64,000 nucleotides of DNA from Haloprofundus halobius (GTDB lineage Archaea; Halobacteriota; Halobacteria; Halobacteriales; Haloferacaceae), in the NCBI RefSeq assembly GCF_020097835.1, contig NZ_CP083666.1, positions 2,604,001 to 2,668,000 of the forward strand. The letters run 5' to 3'. Made by a program: the position numbers and the translations under genes. The notes beneath the pieces are model-generated. The model saw only the letters and a program-made list of their open reading frames with translations, was not told the DNA's origin and searched no databases. Shown piece after piece: positions 50,544-58,933 of the stretch (position 1 is its first letter; each line of letters opens with the position of its first letter).

Positions 50544-51512
50544 TCAGTCGTCGAGCGCGAGCGACGCCAGAAGCGCCTCCAACTGGACCTGCTCGTTCGC
50601 GCCCTCGGTGATGCGGTAGTCGGCCTCGCCGATGCGCTCCATCAGGCGGACCGCCGCGCGGTCGTCGAGGTCGAACTCCCACACCGAGCGGTGGAGCTGG
50701 TCGATGATGTCGCCGCCTGCCATCCCCACGTCGGTGAGCAGGTGGTCGAGTTTCGACCGCGCGGCCGCGAAGTCGCCGTCGAGCGCCCGCGTCACCATCT
50801 CCTCGATGTCCTCGGGGCGCGCCGTGGCGGTGATGGCGTAGACGGCCTCCTCGTCGACGGTCTCGCCGGTCGTCGCCGCCGCCTGCAGCGAGTTGATGCC
50901 GCGGCGCATGTCGCCGTTGGCCGCGTAGACGAGCGCGTCGGCCCCGTCGTCTGTCAACTCGATGCCCTCCGTGTCGGCGATGTGGCGAACCGTCTCCTCG
51001 ACGGCGGCGTCGCCCAACGGCGAGAACCGAAAGACGGCGCACCGCGACTGGATCGGGTCGATGATCTTCGAGGAGTAGTTACACGAGAGGATGAAGCGGG
51101 TGTTGTCGGCGAACTGCTCCATCGTCCGGCGAAGCGCCGACTGTGCGTCGTTCGTCAGCGAGTCGGCCTCGTCGAGGAAGATGATGCGGTAGTCGTGACC
51201 GCCGAAGGAGGCGCGCGCGAAGTTCTTGATGCGGTCGCGCACCACGTCGATGCCGCGTTCGTCGGAGGCGTTGAGTTCGAGGAAGTTGCCGCGCCAGTCG
51301 TCGCCGTACACCTCACGGGCGATGGCGGTGGCGCAGGTGGTCTTCCCGACGCCCGCCGGTCCGGCGAACAGCAGGTGCGGCAGGTCGCGCTGTTCGATGT
51401 AGCTCTGGAGGCGTTCGACGATGCGGTCCTGTCCGACCACCTCGTCGAGCGTCTGCGGGCGGTACTTCTCGATCCAGATTTCGCGACCCGGCGTTCCCTC
51501 GGCCTCGCTCAT
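50544..51512 (-). CDS. rfcS: Replication factor C small subunit
   Basis: 322 aa. AAA+ clamp-loader subunit: [17 protein letters not shown], Walker [34 protein letters not shown] (Walker B and SRC-adjacent region), [23 protein letters not shown] (Arg finger in SRC). The C-terminal collar domain follows. With a large subunit it loads PCNA at primed DNA. It has no intein, and its codons around Walker A are ordinary high-GC ones. Divergent from samp2. Confidence 0.95.
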   Translation of the reverse strand: MSEAEGTPGREIWIEKYRPQTLDEVVGQDRIVERLQSYIEQRDLPHLLFAGPAGVGKTTCATAIAREVYGDDWRGNFLELNASDERGIDVVRDRIKNFARASFGGHDYRIIFLDEADSLTNDAQSALRRTMEQFADNTRFILSCNYSSKIIDPIQSRCAVFRFSPLGDAAVEETVRHIADTEGIELTDDGADALVYAANGDMRRGINSLQAAATTGETVDEEAVYAITATARPEDIEEMVTRALDGDFAAARSKLDHLLTDVGMAGGDIIDQLHRSVWEFDLDDRAAVRLMERIGEADYRITEGANEQVQLEALLASLALDD

Positions 51513-51618
51513 ACCATAGGAAGGAGTCGGTCACCCCATAAACTCCCCGAGACGACCGCGAGGTGAGAGGAGAGCGCCGGACGGAAACGCTGAAACCGCC
51601 GCGAGACCCATCGCGAAC

Positions 51619-51819
51619 ATGGACGTGAGCGTGGAGATAGTCGGCGAGGGAAGCCGCGAAGTGGCCGTCGCCGACGACGCGACGTACGCCGACCTCGTCT
51701 CGGCCGTCGACCTCAGCCCCCACGAGGTGTCGGTGCTCGTCGACGGCCGTCCGGTGCCCGAAGACCAACCCGTCGAGGCCGACCGGGTGAAGGTGCTTCG
51801 CCTCATCAAGGGCGGGTGA
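51619..51819 (+). CDS. samp2: Ubiquitin-like small archaeal modifier protein SAMP2
   Basis: 66 aa ending in Gly-Gly. The sequence (MDVSVEIVGEGSREVAVADDATYADLVSAVDLSPHEVSVLVDGRPVPEDQPVEADRVKVLRLIKGG) matches my memory of Haloferax SAMP2 over its whole length. It is a beta-grasp protein, activated by UbaA and attached to lysines or used as sulfur carrier for tRNA wobble thiolation. The 3' end overlaps a possible GTG start of the acetyltransferase gene. Confidence 0.92.
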   Translation: MDVSVEIVGEGSREVAVADDATYADLVSAVDLSPHEVSVLVDGRPVPEDQPVEADRVKVLRLIKGG

Positions 51820-51839
51820 CGAACGTTCGAGAGTCAAAT

Positions 51840-52229
51840 ATGACCGACGGAGAGCGGACAGCGACCGTCAGAGTCGCCACGGACGACGAACTCGTCGACG
51901 TGATGCGCGTCCTCGACGGTGCGGTGCTCGAAGCCGACGCCGAGACAGTCGAAGCCGGACTCGGCACCGACTCGGTGCTCGTCGCCGAGCGAGGCGGCCA
52001 CGTCGTCGGCGCGCTCGTCCGCGACGACGATCACGTCGAGGCCGTCGCGGTTCGGCGACGGCATCGTGCCGAAGGTGTGGGGAGCGCGCTCGTCCGCGGC
52101 GCGCTCTCTCGAACCGGTCACCTGACGGCGGCGTTCGACCCCCGAGTGCGGGAGTTCTATGAGTCGCTTGGGTTCGAGATACGCGAGCGGAACGGACGAC
52201 TGTGGGGAGAGAAGCGAGCACGTGACTAA
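51840..52229 (+). CDS. GNAT family N-acetyltransferase
   Basis: 129 aa from the ATG at 51840 (MTDGERTATVRVATDDELVDVMRVLDGAVLEADAE); a GTG at 51816 overlapping the samp2 stop is an alternative. The GNAT core is HVVGALVRDDDHVEAVAVRRRHRAEGVGSALVRGALSRTG with the acetyl-CoA loop RRHRAEGVGSAL, and the C-terminal AFDPRVREFYESLGFEIRERNGRLW. The short form matches haloarchaeal GNATs. The acceptor is unknown; position suggests coexpression with samp2. Confidence 0.85.
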   Translation: MTDGERTATVRVATDDELVDVMRVLDGAVLEADAETVEAGLGTDSVLVAERGGHVVGALVRDDDHVEAVAVRRRHRAEGVGSALVRGALSRTGHLTAAFDPRVREFYESLGFEIRERNGRLWGEKRARD

Positions 52230-52711
52230 CGGTCGGTTCGACCGCCGTCGCGGGCGGCTTCGAGGACCGCCGTGGTCGGAGCACGCATGCAGACGGCCGA
52301 CTCGGGACAGAGGTCGTCGAACTGGGTCGTATCTCGTATCGCCGCGGGGACGTCGTCTCGCTCGCACCGTCGGAAACCGAGCGACTCGAAGTAGCCGGAT
52401 GCAGTCTCGGTGAGGAGATAGAGCGTCTCGATACCGCGCTCTGCGGCGTGGTCGGCGGCCGTGGCGACGAGTACACGCCCGTATCCCGTTCCGCGAGCGT
52501 CCGTTTCGACAGCCACAGAGCGGAGGAGCGCGGCGTCCCCGCGCAGTTCGACCCCGCTGACGCCGACGGACTCGCCGTTGACGGCAGCCACGAAGAACCG
52601 CGCGGGTGTGGTCCGAACGTCGTCCGACGGGAGACCGGTCCGTCGGAGCACCGACGCGACGGTTTCGAGCTCCGACTCCGAGACCGGTCGAACCGAGAGG
52701 CTCCGGGACAT
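52226..52711 (-). CDS. GNAT N-acetyltransferase, ArsN-like
   Basis: 161 aa. SLSVRPVSESELETVASVLRRTGLPSDDV, GVSGVELRGDAALLRSVAVETDARGTGYGRVLVATAADHAAERGIETLYLLTETASGYFESLGFRRCERDDVPAAIRDTTQF carries the ArsN2 features (leading two motifs plus the RDTTQF end). ArsN2-type acetyltransferases are linked to arsenic resistance, but no ars genes are nearby. Its stop codon overlaps the stop codon of the convergent GNAT gene by four bases. Confidence 0.8.
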   Translation of the reverse strand: MSRSLSVRPVSESELETVASVLRRTGLPSDDVRTTPARFFVAAVNGESVGVSGVELRGDAALLRSVAVETDARGTGYGRVLVATAADHAAERGIETLYLLTETASGYFESLGFRRCERDDVPAAIRDTTQFDDLCPESAVCMRAPTTAVLEAARDGGRTDR

Positions 52712-52719
52712 CGGTGCCC

Positions 52720-54090
52720 TCAGACGAGCGAGGCGACGAGTTTTCGCCCCTCAGCGAGCAGGTCGGCGACGCTGTCGGCGCTGTCGGACTCGGCGTAGAC
52801 ACGCATCTTCGGTTCCGTCCCGCTCGGGCGGACGAGCAGCCACGACCCGTCTTCGAGCAGCAGTTTGAACCCGTCGAGCGTGACGACCTTCGACACCTCG
52901 CGCCCCGCGACCTCGTCGGGAATCTCGTCTGCGAGGTCGTCGAGCACGCGGGCTTTCTCCGAGTCGGGGCAGTCGACGCTCACCTTGTCGGCGTGAATCT
53001 CGCCGTGTTCGGCTTCGAGACGGTCGACCCGCGAGTCGAACGACTCCTCGGCGGCGATTGCGGCCGCCAGAAGCGAGACGAGGACGCCGTCTTTCTCTCG
53101 GATGTGGCCGCGGACGCTGAAGCCGCCCGACTCCTCGCCGCCGACGAGCGCGTCGTGTTCGCCCATCGCCTGCGCCACCCACTTGAAGCCGACCGCCGTC
53201 TCGACGACCTCCTCGCCGTGGGCCTCGGCGATGCGGTCGATGAGGAACGTCGTCGACACCGTCCGAATCGCGGGGCCGGACTCGTCCTCCAACAGCGCGT
53301 CGTACAGCGCGGCGAAGAAGAGGTTCTCGTCGAGGAAGCCGCGGCCGGGCGTGACGACCGCGAGACGGTCCGCGTCGCCGTCGTTGGCGACGCCGAGGGC
53401 CGCGTCGTGTTCGGCGACGGCATCGACGAGATCCGTGAGGAGTTCCTCGCTCGGTTCGGGCGACTCGCCGCCGAACGTCGGGTCGTCGCCGCAGCGGAGG
53501 CGGACGACGTCGGCCCCGGCGGATTCGAGCAGCGCGTCGGTGACGCCGCGGCCGCTGCCGTGCATCGCGTCGTAGACGACGGTCGTTCCCGAGAGGTCCG
53601 CCTCGACGAGGTCGCGGGCGTGCTCGGCGTGCTCGGCGACGAAGTCGACGCGCCGTATCTCGCCGCGGTCGTCAACTGGGTCGCGCGGTTCCGCGAGACG
53701 CTCCTCGACGGCCATCGTCACCGCCGGGAGCGCAGGCGCGCCGTCGTCGGGGATGAACTTCACGCCGTTGTACTCCGGCGGGTTGTGCGACGCCGTCACC
53801 ATCAGCGCGCCCGAGAGGCCGCGCGAGACGATGTTCCACGCGACGGTGGGCGTCGGACAGTCGCGCTCCGGAAGGAGTACGTCGAAGCCGTTGTCGGCGA
53901 GCACCTCGGCGAGGCTCTCGGCGAAGCCGGGCGAGGACTCGCGGGCGTCGTAGCCGACGGCGACGGGGTCGTCGTACCCCTCGTCGCGGAGGTAGTCGGC
54001 GACGGCCTGTCCGACGATGCGGACTCGGTCGTCGGTGAACGTGTCGAGCGTCGCTCGCCACCCGTCGGTTCCGAAAGAGATCGCGTCCAT
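52720..54090 (-). CDS. Phosphoglucomutase/phosphomannomutase family
   Basis: 456 aa from the ATG at 54090 (MDAISFGTDGWRATLDTFTDD). The phosphoserine loop is LMVTASHNPPEYNGVKF, the metal loop is GVANDGDADRLAVV, the sugar loop is GGEESGGFSVRGHI, and the C-terminal phosphate loop is LVRPSGTEPKMRVYAES. It interconverts hexose 1- and 6-phosphates (glucosamine also possible) for glycan synthesis. Full length, four domains. Codons and context are ordinary. Confidence 0.94.
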   Translation of the reverse strand: MDAISFGTDGWRATLDTFTDDRVRIVGQAVADYLRDEGYDDPVAVGYDARESSPGFAESLAEVLADNGFDVLLPERDCPTPTVAWNIVSRGLSGALMVTASHNPPEYNGVKFIPDDGAPALPAVTMAVEERLAEPRDPVDDRGEIRRVDFVAEHAEHARDLVEADLSGTTVVYDAMHGSGRGVTDALLESAGADVVRLRCGDDPTFGGESPEPSEELLTDLVDAVAEHDAALGVANDGDADRLAVVTPGRGFLDENLFFAALYDALLEDESGPAIRTVSTTFLIDRIAEAHGEEVVETAVGFKWVAQAMGEHDALVGGEESGGFSVRGHIREKDGVLVSLLAAAIAAEESFDSRVDRLEAEHGEIHADKVSVDCPDSEKARVLDDLADEIPDEVAGREVSKVVTLDGFKLLLEDGSWLLVRPSGTEPKMRVYAESDSADSVADLLAEGRKLVASLV

Positions 54091-54253
54091 ACGGCTACGT
54101 CCCACGGGGCGAGCAAAAAAACCTCCTGCGAGTTCCCGGTCGAAACCGGACGACGGGACCGAGCGGAAACGGACGATCCCCCGCGTGTCAACGGAAGAGA
54201 GCGACGAGCGGCCGTTCAACGACCTTTTGAGCGTCGGAGTCGAAGCGAAAGCA

Positions 54254-54841
54254 ATGACACGCGTCCTCGCAGTCTCCGGGAGTCGTCGCGACGGCAGTTA
54301 CACCCGCGAAGCGTTGAAGTACGCCCTGAACGCCGCCGCCGAGACCGGCGTCGAGACCGACTTCATCGACCTCGGTGCGGTCGACCTTCCGCTGTACCAC
54401 CCCGACAGAGACGAACAGGGCGAGTCCGCCGACCTGATGCGGCGGATGCGCGAGGCCGACGGCGTCATCCTCGGGTCGCCCGTCTACCACGGGTCGTACT
54501 CCTCGGCGTTCCGCAGTTTTCACGACTACTGCTCCTTCGACGAGTACGAGGACACCGTCGTCGGCCTGCTCGCAACGGCCGGCGGCGGGTCGTACGGGAG
54601 TACGCTCGAACACATGCGCAGCACGGTTCGCGGCGTCCACGGCTACGTCCTCCCGAACCAGGTCGGTATCCGCAAAGCCTACGAGAAGTTCGAAGATCGG
54701 AGCGAACCGGCGACGAACGGCGAACCGGCGTACGAACTCGTCGACGAAGCCATCGAGGAACGTATCGAGAAACTCGGTCGAACGGTGGCGGAACACGCGA
54801 CGCAAGTGAGCGCCGGAAACAGCCCGTTCGCGAGCGACTGA
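54254..54841 (+). CDS. NADPH-dependent FMN reductase family protein
   Basis: 195 aa from the ATG at 54254 (MTRVLAVSGSRRDGSYTREALKYALNAAAETGVETDFIDLG). The flavodoxin-like fold shows SGSRRDGSYT (FMN phosphate loop), GSPVYHGSYSSAFRSFHDY and LLATAGGGSYGSTLEHMRSTVRGVHGYVLP. It should reduce FMN or quinones, or act on azo or chromate-like compounds. Homotetramer by family knowledge. Cytoplasmic. The start at 54254 lies close to the divergent mutase. Confidence 0.88.
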   Translation: MTRVLAVSGSRRDGSYTREALKYALNAAAETGVETDFIDLGAVDLPLYHPDRDEQGESADLMRRMREADGVILGSPVYHGSYSSAFRSFHDYCSFDEYEDTVVGLLATAGGGSYGSTLEHMRSTVRGVHGYVLPNQVGIRKAYEKFEDRSEPATNGEPAYELVDEAIEERIEKLGRTVAEHATQVSAGNSPFASD

Positions 54842-54885
54842 GGGTGTTTCGGGGCTCCGGACCGCCGAGTCGAGGCGCAGCGGGA

Positions 54886-55092
54886 TCAGACGAGTGTCTC
54901 CTCGTCGACGGTTCCGCAGCGCTTGCACTCGCTTCGGCGACGCGGAACCTTCGCGTACTTCCGATTCTCTTCGGACGTGGCGTCGGTGTGACGATTCGCC
55001 TGTTCGATAGTCACTTCGTGCGGCGTGTGGTCGCCGCAGGCCGTGCAGTACTCCCGTCTGGCGTCGACGTGTGGTTCCCTTCTCGTACTCAT
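54886..55092 (-). CDS. Small zinc-ribbon protein
   Basis: 68 aa, MSTRREPHVDARREYCTACGDHTPHEVTIEQANRHTDATSEENRKYAKVPRRRSECKRCGTVDEETLV. Two CxxC pairs (CTAC and CKRC) about 40 residues apart form a zinc ribbon; the Arg-rich ends suggest contact with nucleic acid. The gene belongs to a common haloarchaeal small zinc-binding family. Partner unknown. Confidence 0.75.
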   Translation of the reverse strand: MSTRREPHVDARREYCTACGDHTPHEVTIEQANRHTDATSEENRKYAKVPRRRSECKRCGTVDEETLV

Positions 55093-55341
55093 CGCTGAGT
55101 GTGTCGTCTCTCCGCTCGTGTGCGAGGCTTGTGTACTTGTGCGCAGTACTGATGTGTCGGGTCGCCGACGCCGCCGAGAGCACCCCCTGTTCTCGAAGCC
55201 GTCCGTAGGTTCGCGTCGGAACCCGTCTCGGCGGGCCTCACGTCAGCGACCGTGTGAACTGCCGGGAGACGGACCGATAGCCCAACTCCTTGTTGAGACA
55301 AGTGGTACAAACCGGTGACGGAGCGGGGACCGGGTTCGAGA

Positions 55342-55722
55342 CTACTCCTCGACGACTTCGGAGAGACAGGAACGCAACTCGTCGACGCTCGCCTCGACGA
55401 CGTCTGCGTCGGGTCCGCGTACCGTACCGGCGTCGGGGTCGTAGTCGAGAAAGCCGACGTCGTCGAGTTTCGGGAGGTGGGTGTGGTGCAGCGCGAACGC
55501 GAGTCGCTCGGGGTCGTCGGCGGTGTTCTCGGCTTCGGCGCAGCGTTCGGCGAGTTCGTCCGTCGAGACGGCCTTGCGGGGCGTCGAGTGCAGATGCGAG
55601 AGCGTCCATCGCCGGACCGGATTCCCGAACGCCTCGAACAGTTCCTCGACGGTACAGGGAAGTGACTCGCGCCGCTGAACCGTATGGAGAGAATCAGGAT
55701 TAGATGAATGTTCTCCGGCCAT
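55342..55722 (-). CDS. DUF7344-type winged-helix protein
   Basis: 126 aa, MAGEHSSNPDSLHTVQRRESLPCTVEELFEAFGNPVRRWTLSHLHSTPRKAVSTDELAERCAEAENTADDPERLAFALHHTHLPKLDDVGFLDYDPDAGTVRGPDADVVEASVDELRSCLSEVVEE. The pattern of a helix-turn-helix with an HHTHLPKL motif before a wing (GFLDYDPDAGTVRG) matches the haloarchaeal DUF7344 family of small regulators. It shares a half-operator with the neighbouring HTH_10 gene. Confidence 0.85.
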   Translation of the reverse strand: MAGEHSSNPDSLHTVQRRESLPCTVEELFEAFGNPVRRWTLSHLHSTPRKAVSTDELAERCAEAENTADDPERLAFALHHTHLPKLDDVGFLDYDPDAGTVRGPDADVVEASVDELRSCLSEVVEE

Positions 55723-55764
55723 GTATGTAATAGGACTGTGCGGTACCAGTTAGTAAGCCGGGTG

Positions 55765-55776
55765 GTTCAAACAAGG
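55765..55776 (-). promoter_or_regulatory. Half-copy of the CTTGTTTGAAC element
   Basis: On the minus strand this reads CCTTGTTTGAAC, identical to 12 bases of the palindrome at 56496-56510. It lies 40-55 bases before the DUF7344 start, just upstream of its TATA-like region (centre about 55757), the place for an activator or cooperative site. Confidence 0.5.
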
Positions 55777-55804
55777 TGTCGCCGCGCGTCGATGAGAGCG
55801 GACC

Positions 55805-56458
55805 CTACGGGTCGTCGGACGCCGAGAGCATCTCCTCGAAGACGGCTTTCGTCCCGCGTCGGATGCGCTGGGAAAGCGCCTGCTGGGAGATATCCAACTG
55901 CGTCGCCAACTCCGAGAGCGTCGTCCGACTCGGGGTGTCGAAGTAGCCCTCCCGCAGCGCGAGCAGTATCGCCCGGCGCTGTTCGGCCGTGAGCGAGTCG
56001 ACGTTTCCCCCCGCCGATTCGCCGAGCGAGTAGATTCGACCGAGCGTGCAGCGAATCTCGGTGTCGAGGCAGAACTCGTGAAACGCGGAGAGATGTTCGT
56101 GCGATGGAAACAGCAGTTTTAGACGCCACGACTCCTCCTCACACCAGCGCGACTGCAGGACGACCGCTTCGGTTTCTTCGAACCCGTCGAGTACCCCGTT
56201 CGAGGAGCGCCGCCACGTCGCGGCGTACAGCGCGGAGTCGTCAAATCGGTCGAGGACCTCGTGTTCGACGACGTCGCTCCGGGAGAGTCGTCGCTCGAAC
56301 TCGTCGACGCCGTCGCCCCGTACCCAAAACAGCGGAGGCGTCTCAGTTCCGAGCGAGACGAGACGCTCGAACTCGATGCGGATGTCCAGTTCGTCGGTCA
56401 GCAGTCGACCCGGGCCGAAAGCAGTAGATGGTAGTGAAAGTTCGGCGATAACGGCCAT
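55805..56458 (-). CDS. Bacterio-opsin-activator-type HTH regulator
   Basis: 217 aa from the ATG at 56458 (MAVIAELSLPSTAFGPGRLLTDELDIRIEFERLVSLGTETPPLFWVRGDG). The C-terminal HTH_10 domain is unmistakable: LTAEQRRAILLALREGYFDTPSRTTLSELATQLDISQQALSQRIRRGTKAVFEEML. The N-terminal part is a sensor of the BAT type (ELSL, FERLVSL, LFWVRGDG, LKLLFPSHEHLSAFHEFC). A palindrome covers the promoter, so self-regulation is likely. A paralogue follows at 56638-57297. Confidence 0.9.
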   Translation of the reverse strand: MAVIAELSLPSTAFGPGRLLTDELDIRIEFERLVSLGTETPPLFWVRGDGVDEFERRLSRSDVVEHEVLDRFDDSALYAATWRRSSNGVLDGFEETEAVVLQSRWCEEESWRLKLLFPSHEHLSAFHEFCLDTEIRCTLGRIYSLGESAGGNVDSLTAEQRRAILLALREGYFDTPSRTTLSELATQLDISQQALSQRIRRGTKAVFEEMLSASDDP

Positions 56459-56496
56459 CAGTGGCACAGAAACAGGGCGGCTAGATCTGTGTCGGC

Positions 56497-56510
56497 CTTG
56501 TTTGAACAAG
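56497..56510 (-). promoter_or_regulatory. CTTGTTTGAACAAG palindrome in HTH gene promoter
   Basis: This 14-bp palindrome lies 39-52 bases before the ATG at 56458, between the TATA-like AATATAAC (minus strand, about 56512-56520) and the expected transcript start. It is a classic place for a repressor. Twelve bases recur upstream of the DUF7344 gene at 55765-55776. Confidence 0.6.
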
Positions 56511-56637
56511 AGCGTTATATTCTCCGGTGCGTCCGCGTCGTCGCCCAACGGCGTCGGGGTGACGCGGTCTGACGCGTCGGGATGACGCGACCAGACGTGT
56601 CGTGATTTAGGGCCAGGTGACGGTAACCGCGCGGCGG

Positions 56638-57297
56638 TCACGCCGCGAGTTGGTCCGCGAACAGTTGTTCGAGGAGTTGCTCGTTTCCGCGTCGAATCCG
56701 CTGAGAGAGCGCCTGCTGGGTGATTCCGAGTTCGTCGGCGAGTTCCGTCAGCGTCACCCGACTCGGCGAGTCGAAGTACCCGCGTCGGTAGGCCAACAGT
56801 AGCGCTTCGCGCTGTTCGGGCGTCAGGTCGATTCGCTGGTCTCGCAGGTCGGAGTCGCTCAGCGTCTGGACGCGGCCGAGCGTGTACGCGATGTCGTTCC
56901 CGAGCAGGAAGTCGTGGAACGCCGAGAGGTACTCGTGGGAGGGAAACATCAGTCGGAAGTCCCAACTCTGGTCGTCGTAGCCGTACGCGCCGAGGATGAC
57001 CGCGTTCGTCTCGACGAGACCGTCGACGAACCCGTGCACGTCTGCGCTCCAGACGACCGAGTAGAGCGTCCTGTCGCCGACGCGCTCGACGACGGTCAGT
57101 TCGTCGACGAATCGACTCGCCCGAACGCGCGATTCGAACGGTTTGAACTCGCCGCCCCACGCCCAGAAGATGGGCAGCACCTGTCTTCCGGCGGGGACCA
57201 GACGCTCGAACTGGACGTGGAACTCGTCGTTCGCGGTGAGCAGCGTCCCCAGCGGAAACGAGTCCGGTGCGATGTTGATCTCGGTGACGACGGCCAT
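56638..57297 (-). CDS. Bacterio-opsin-activator-type HTH regulator (paralogue)
   Basis: 219 aa from the ATG at 57297 (MAVVTEINIAPDSFPLGTLLTANDEFHVQFERLVPAGRQVLPIFWAWGG). It has the same plan as the preceding gene: FPSHEYLSAFHDFLLGNDIAYTLGRVQTL, LTPEQREALLLAYRRGYFDSPSRVTLTELADELGITQQALSQRIRRGNEQLLEQLF. The two are tandem paralogues, with the HTH parts most alike. It lacks the palindrome of its neighbour. It probably senses a metabolite and acts as activator. Confidence 0.9.
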   Translation of the reverse strand: MAVVTEINIAPDSFPLGTLLTANDEFHVQFERLVPAGRQVLPIFWAWGGEFKPFESRVRASRFVDELTVVERVGDRTLYSVVWSADVHGFVDGLVETNAVILGAYGYDDQSWDFRLMFPSHEYLSAFHDFLLGNDIAYTLGRVQTLSDSDLRDQRIDLTPEQREALLLAYRRGYFDSPSRVTLTELADELGITQQALSQRIRRGNEQLLEQLFADQLAA

Positions 57298-57404
57298 GGT
57301 TCGGTCGGGGTCTAAATACACCGCGGAGGCAGAAGAAAGCCGGGGCGTGACCGAGCGACCGACTGTTCGGCGTCGACGACTCTCAGTCGCAGCGTCAGCG
57401 CTCG

Positions 57405-57644
57405 CTAGCCGTCGACGAGTCGTTCCTTCTGCCGCCGCGAGAGCTGTTTTATCTCGTACTCGCGGCGCATCGCGGCGGATTTCGAGGGGTACGACTCGGA
57501 GTGAACCAACTCGACGGGCGTCCGGCCTCGAGTGTACTTCGCACCGTCACCCGCGTCGTGCTCGGCGACGCGTCGCTGCACGTCGGTCGTGTAGCCGGTG
57601 TAGTAGCTGCCGTCGGCGCACTCGACGACGTAGACGTAGTGCAC
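57405..57644 (-). CDS. GIY-YIG nuclease domain protein
   Basis: 79 aa from a [82 protein letters not shown] has [17 protein letters not shown] (GIY-YIG core), the catalytic Arg in RRVAEH, and the Glu in MRREYEIK. It is the small UPF0213/YhbQ-like form with DNase activity in vitro for some members. The biological substrate is unknown. Confidence 0.92.
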   Translation of the reverse strand: MHYVYVVECADGSYYTGYTTDVQRRVAEHDAGDGAKYTRGRTPVELVHSESYPSKSAAMRREYEIKQLSRRQKERLVDG

Positions 57645-57734
57645 GCGTCGACGCAGACGGTGACGACGCTAAACGGCGTCGGTTCGGCGCAGAAGGCTTC
57701 GCGTGGTGGTTCTCGATTCAGTACCCGACAGTGG

Positions 57735-57884
57735 TTACGCGTTGCGGGCGCGATGTCGTGCGACGTCCGCGATACCGGCGTTCGCCGAACAAGCTGGACA
57801 GGCCATGAGACGCCCGTACTCGTCGGCAAACACCCGCGCGAAACGTTCGGAGACGTGCGACCCGCAGTAGTCGCAGGTTGGCAT
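57735..57884 (-). CDS. Small zinc-finger protein (49 aa)
   Basis: From the ATG at 57884: MPTCDYCGSHVSERFARVFADEYGRLMACPACSANAGIADVARHRARNA. Two CxxC pairs (CDYC and CPAC) 25 residues apart, and an Arg-rich tail. It corresponds to a very conserved haloarchaeal mini zinc-finger family (DUF7563 type, from memory). Likely a nucleic-acid or protein-binding module. Confidence 0.85.
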   Translation of the reverse strand: MPTCDYCGSHVSERFARVFADEYGRLMACPACSANAGIADVARHRARNA

Positions 57885-58004
57885 CGTTCGGGTCCGGCAT
57901 CCACCAGTCAGCCGGTGTCTCGGTGTACGGGACCGAGGAACGTAGAAGGTGTTGCGCACGCGCGTGACGCGCGAAAACCGCGACGAAGGCGGCCGTAAAG
58001 ACGA

Positions 58005-58772
58005 CTACCCGTCGCGGGCCGCGGAGACAGCTCTCGCGATGAGTCCGGTCTGTGCGCCCGCGACGAACCCGGCGTCGACGTTGACGACCGAGAGCACCGA
58101 ACACGACTGGAGCATCCCCGCGAGCGCGGCCTCGCCCTCGCCGCCGAAGCCGTAGCCGACCGAGACCGGGAGCGCGACGACGGGCGCGTCGACCATCCCG
58201 GCGACGACCGTCGGGAGCGCCCCCTCTCGTCCCGCGGCGACGACAAGCGCGTCGGCCGCGCGAAGCGCCTCGCGCTGGTCGAGCGCGCGGTCGATGTTGG
58301 CGACGCCCACGTCGTCGATGCGGTCGACCGTCGCGCCCATCTCGCGGAGCACCGTCGCCGCCTCGCCCGCGGCCGCGGCGTCGGAGGTCCCGGCGGTGAC
58401 GACCGCGACGGTGGCCTCGAGCGACGGGCGCTCGAATCCGGGCGCGTGCGCGACGACCGTTCGCGCACGCTCGTCGACGTCGACGGTCGCGCCGGGTCGT
58501 GCCTCGCCGACGCGCTCGGAGACGGCCGCGACGGTCGCCTCGTCGGTTCGAGTGACGAGCGCTCGTCCCGTCGTTTCGAGCGCCGTGAGCGCGAGCGAGG
58601 CCGTCTCCTCCGGGATTTTGCCGTCGGCGAGGATCGCCTCCGGCACGCCGCGTCGGTGCTCGCGGGCGGCGTCGAACCGTCCCGCGTCGGTGCTCGCGTA
58701 GCCCGCCAACCGGGCTTCGGCCGCCGCCGGAGAGAGTTCCCCCGAGGCGACTGCCTCCAGAATGTCTCGCAT
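58005..58772 (-). CDS. larB: Nickel-pincer cofactor biosynthesis protein LarB
   Basis: 255 aa. LarB carboxylates and hydrolyses nicotinic acid adenine dinucleotide in making the nickel-pincer nucleotide. The conserved pattern is RGVPEAILADGKIPEE, VVTAGTSDAAAAGEAATVL (PurE-like AIR carboxylase fold), VVAAGREGALPTVVAGMVDAPVVALPVSVGYGFGGEGEAALAGMLQSCS. Length matches the family. No larC or larE gene is adjacent in this window. Confidence 0.93.
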   Translation of the reverse strand: MRDILEAVASGELSPAAAEARLAGYASTDAGRFDAAREHRRGVPEAILADGKIPEETASLALTALETTGRALVTRTDEATVAAVSERVGEARPGATVDVDERARTVVAHAPGFERPSLEATVAVVTAGTSDAAAAGEAATVLREMGATVDRIDDVGVANIDRALDQREALRAADALVVAAGREGALPTVVAGMVDAPVVALPVSVGYGFGGEGEAALAGMLQSCSVLSVVNVDAGFVAGAQTGLIARAVSAARDG

Positions 58773-58901
58773 AGCAGGCGCTCGGCCCGCAGGGCACTCG
58801 TAGCTGTCGTTTCTGGTCCATCGACCCCCTATTACTTAAATCCAACGGCGGATTTGGGCGCGAACACCCGCGAGGGGGTCTGACGGCGCGATTTGGGAAA
58901 T

Positions 58902-58913
58902 CTTATTAATAAG
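58902..58913 (+). promoter_or_regulatory. CTTATTAATAAG palindromic promoter box
   Basis: A perfect 12-bp palindrome centred about 26 bases before the ATG at 58934, so it coincides with the TATA box of the histone-fold gene. It makes the box directionally neutral and would also fire leftwards towards larB, whose start lies 130 bases away. Confidence 0.55.
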
Positions 58914-58933
58914 GCCCCGGTAGCCTCGCTTGC

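Noticed and set aside
51330-51370. Codon patch at the intein site of rfcS
   Set aside because: The Walker A codons are normal high-GC ones; there is no sign like that in mcm.
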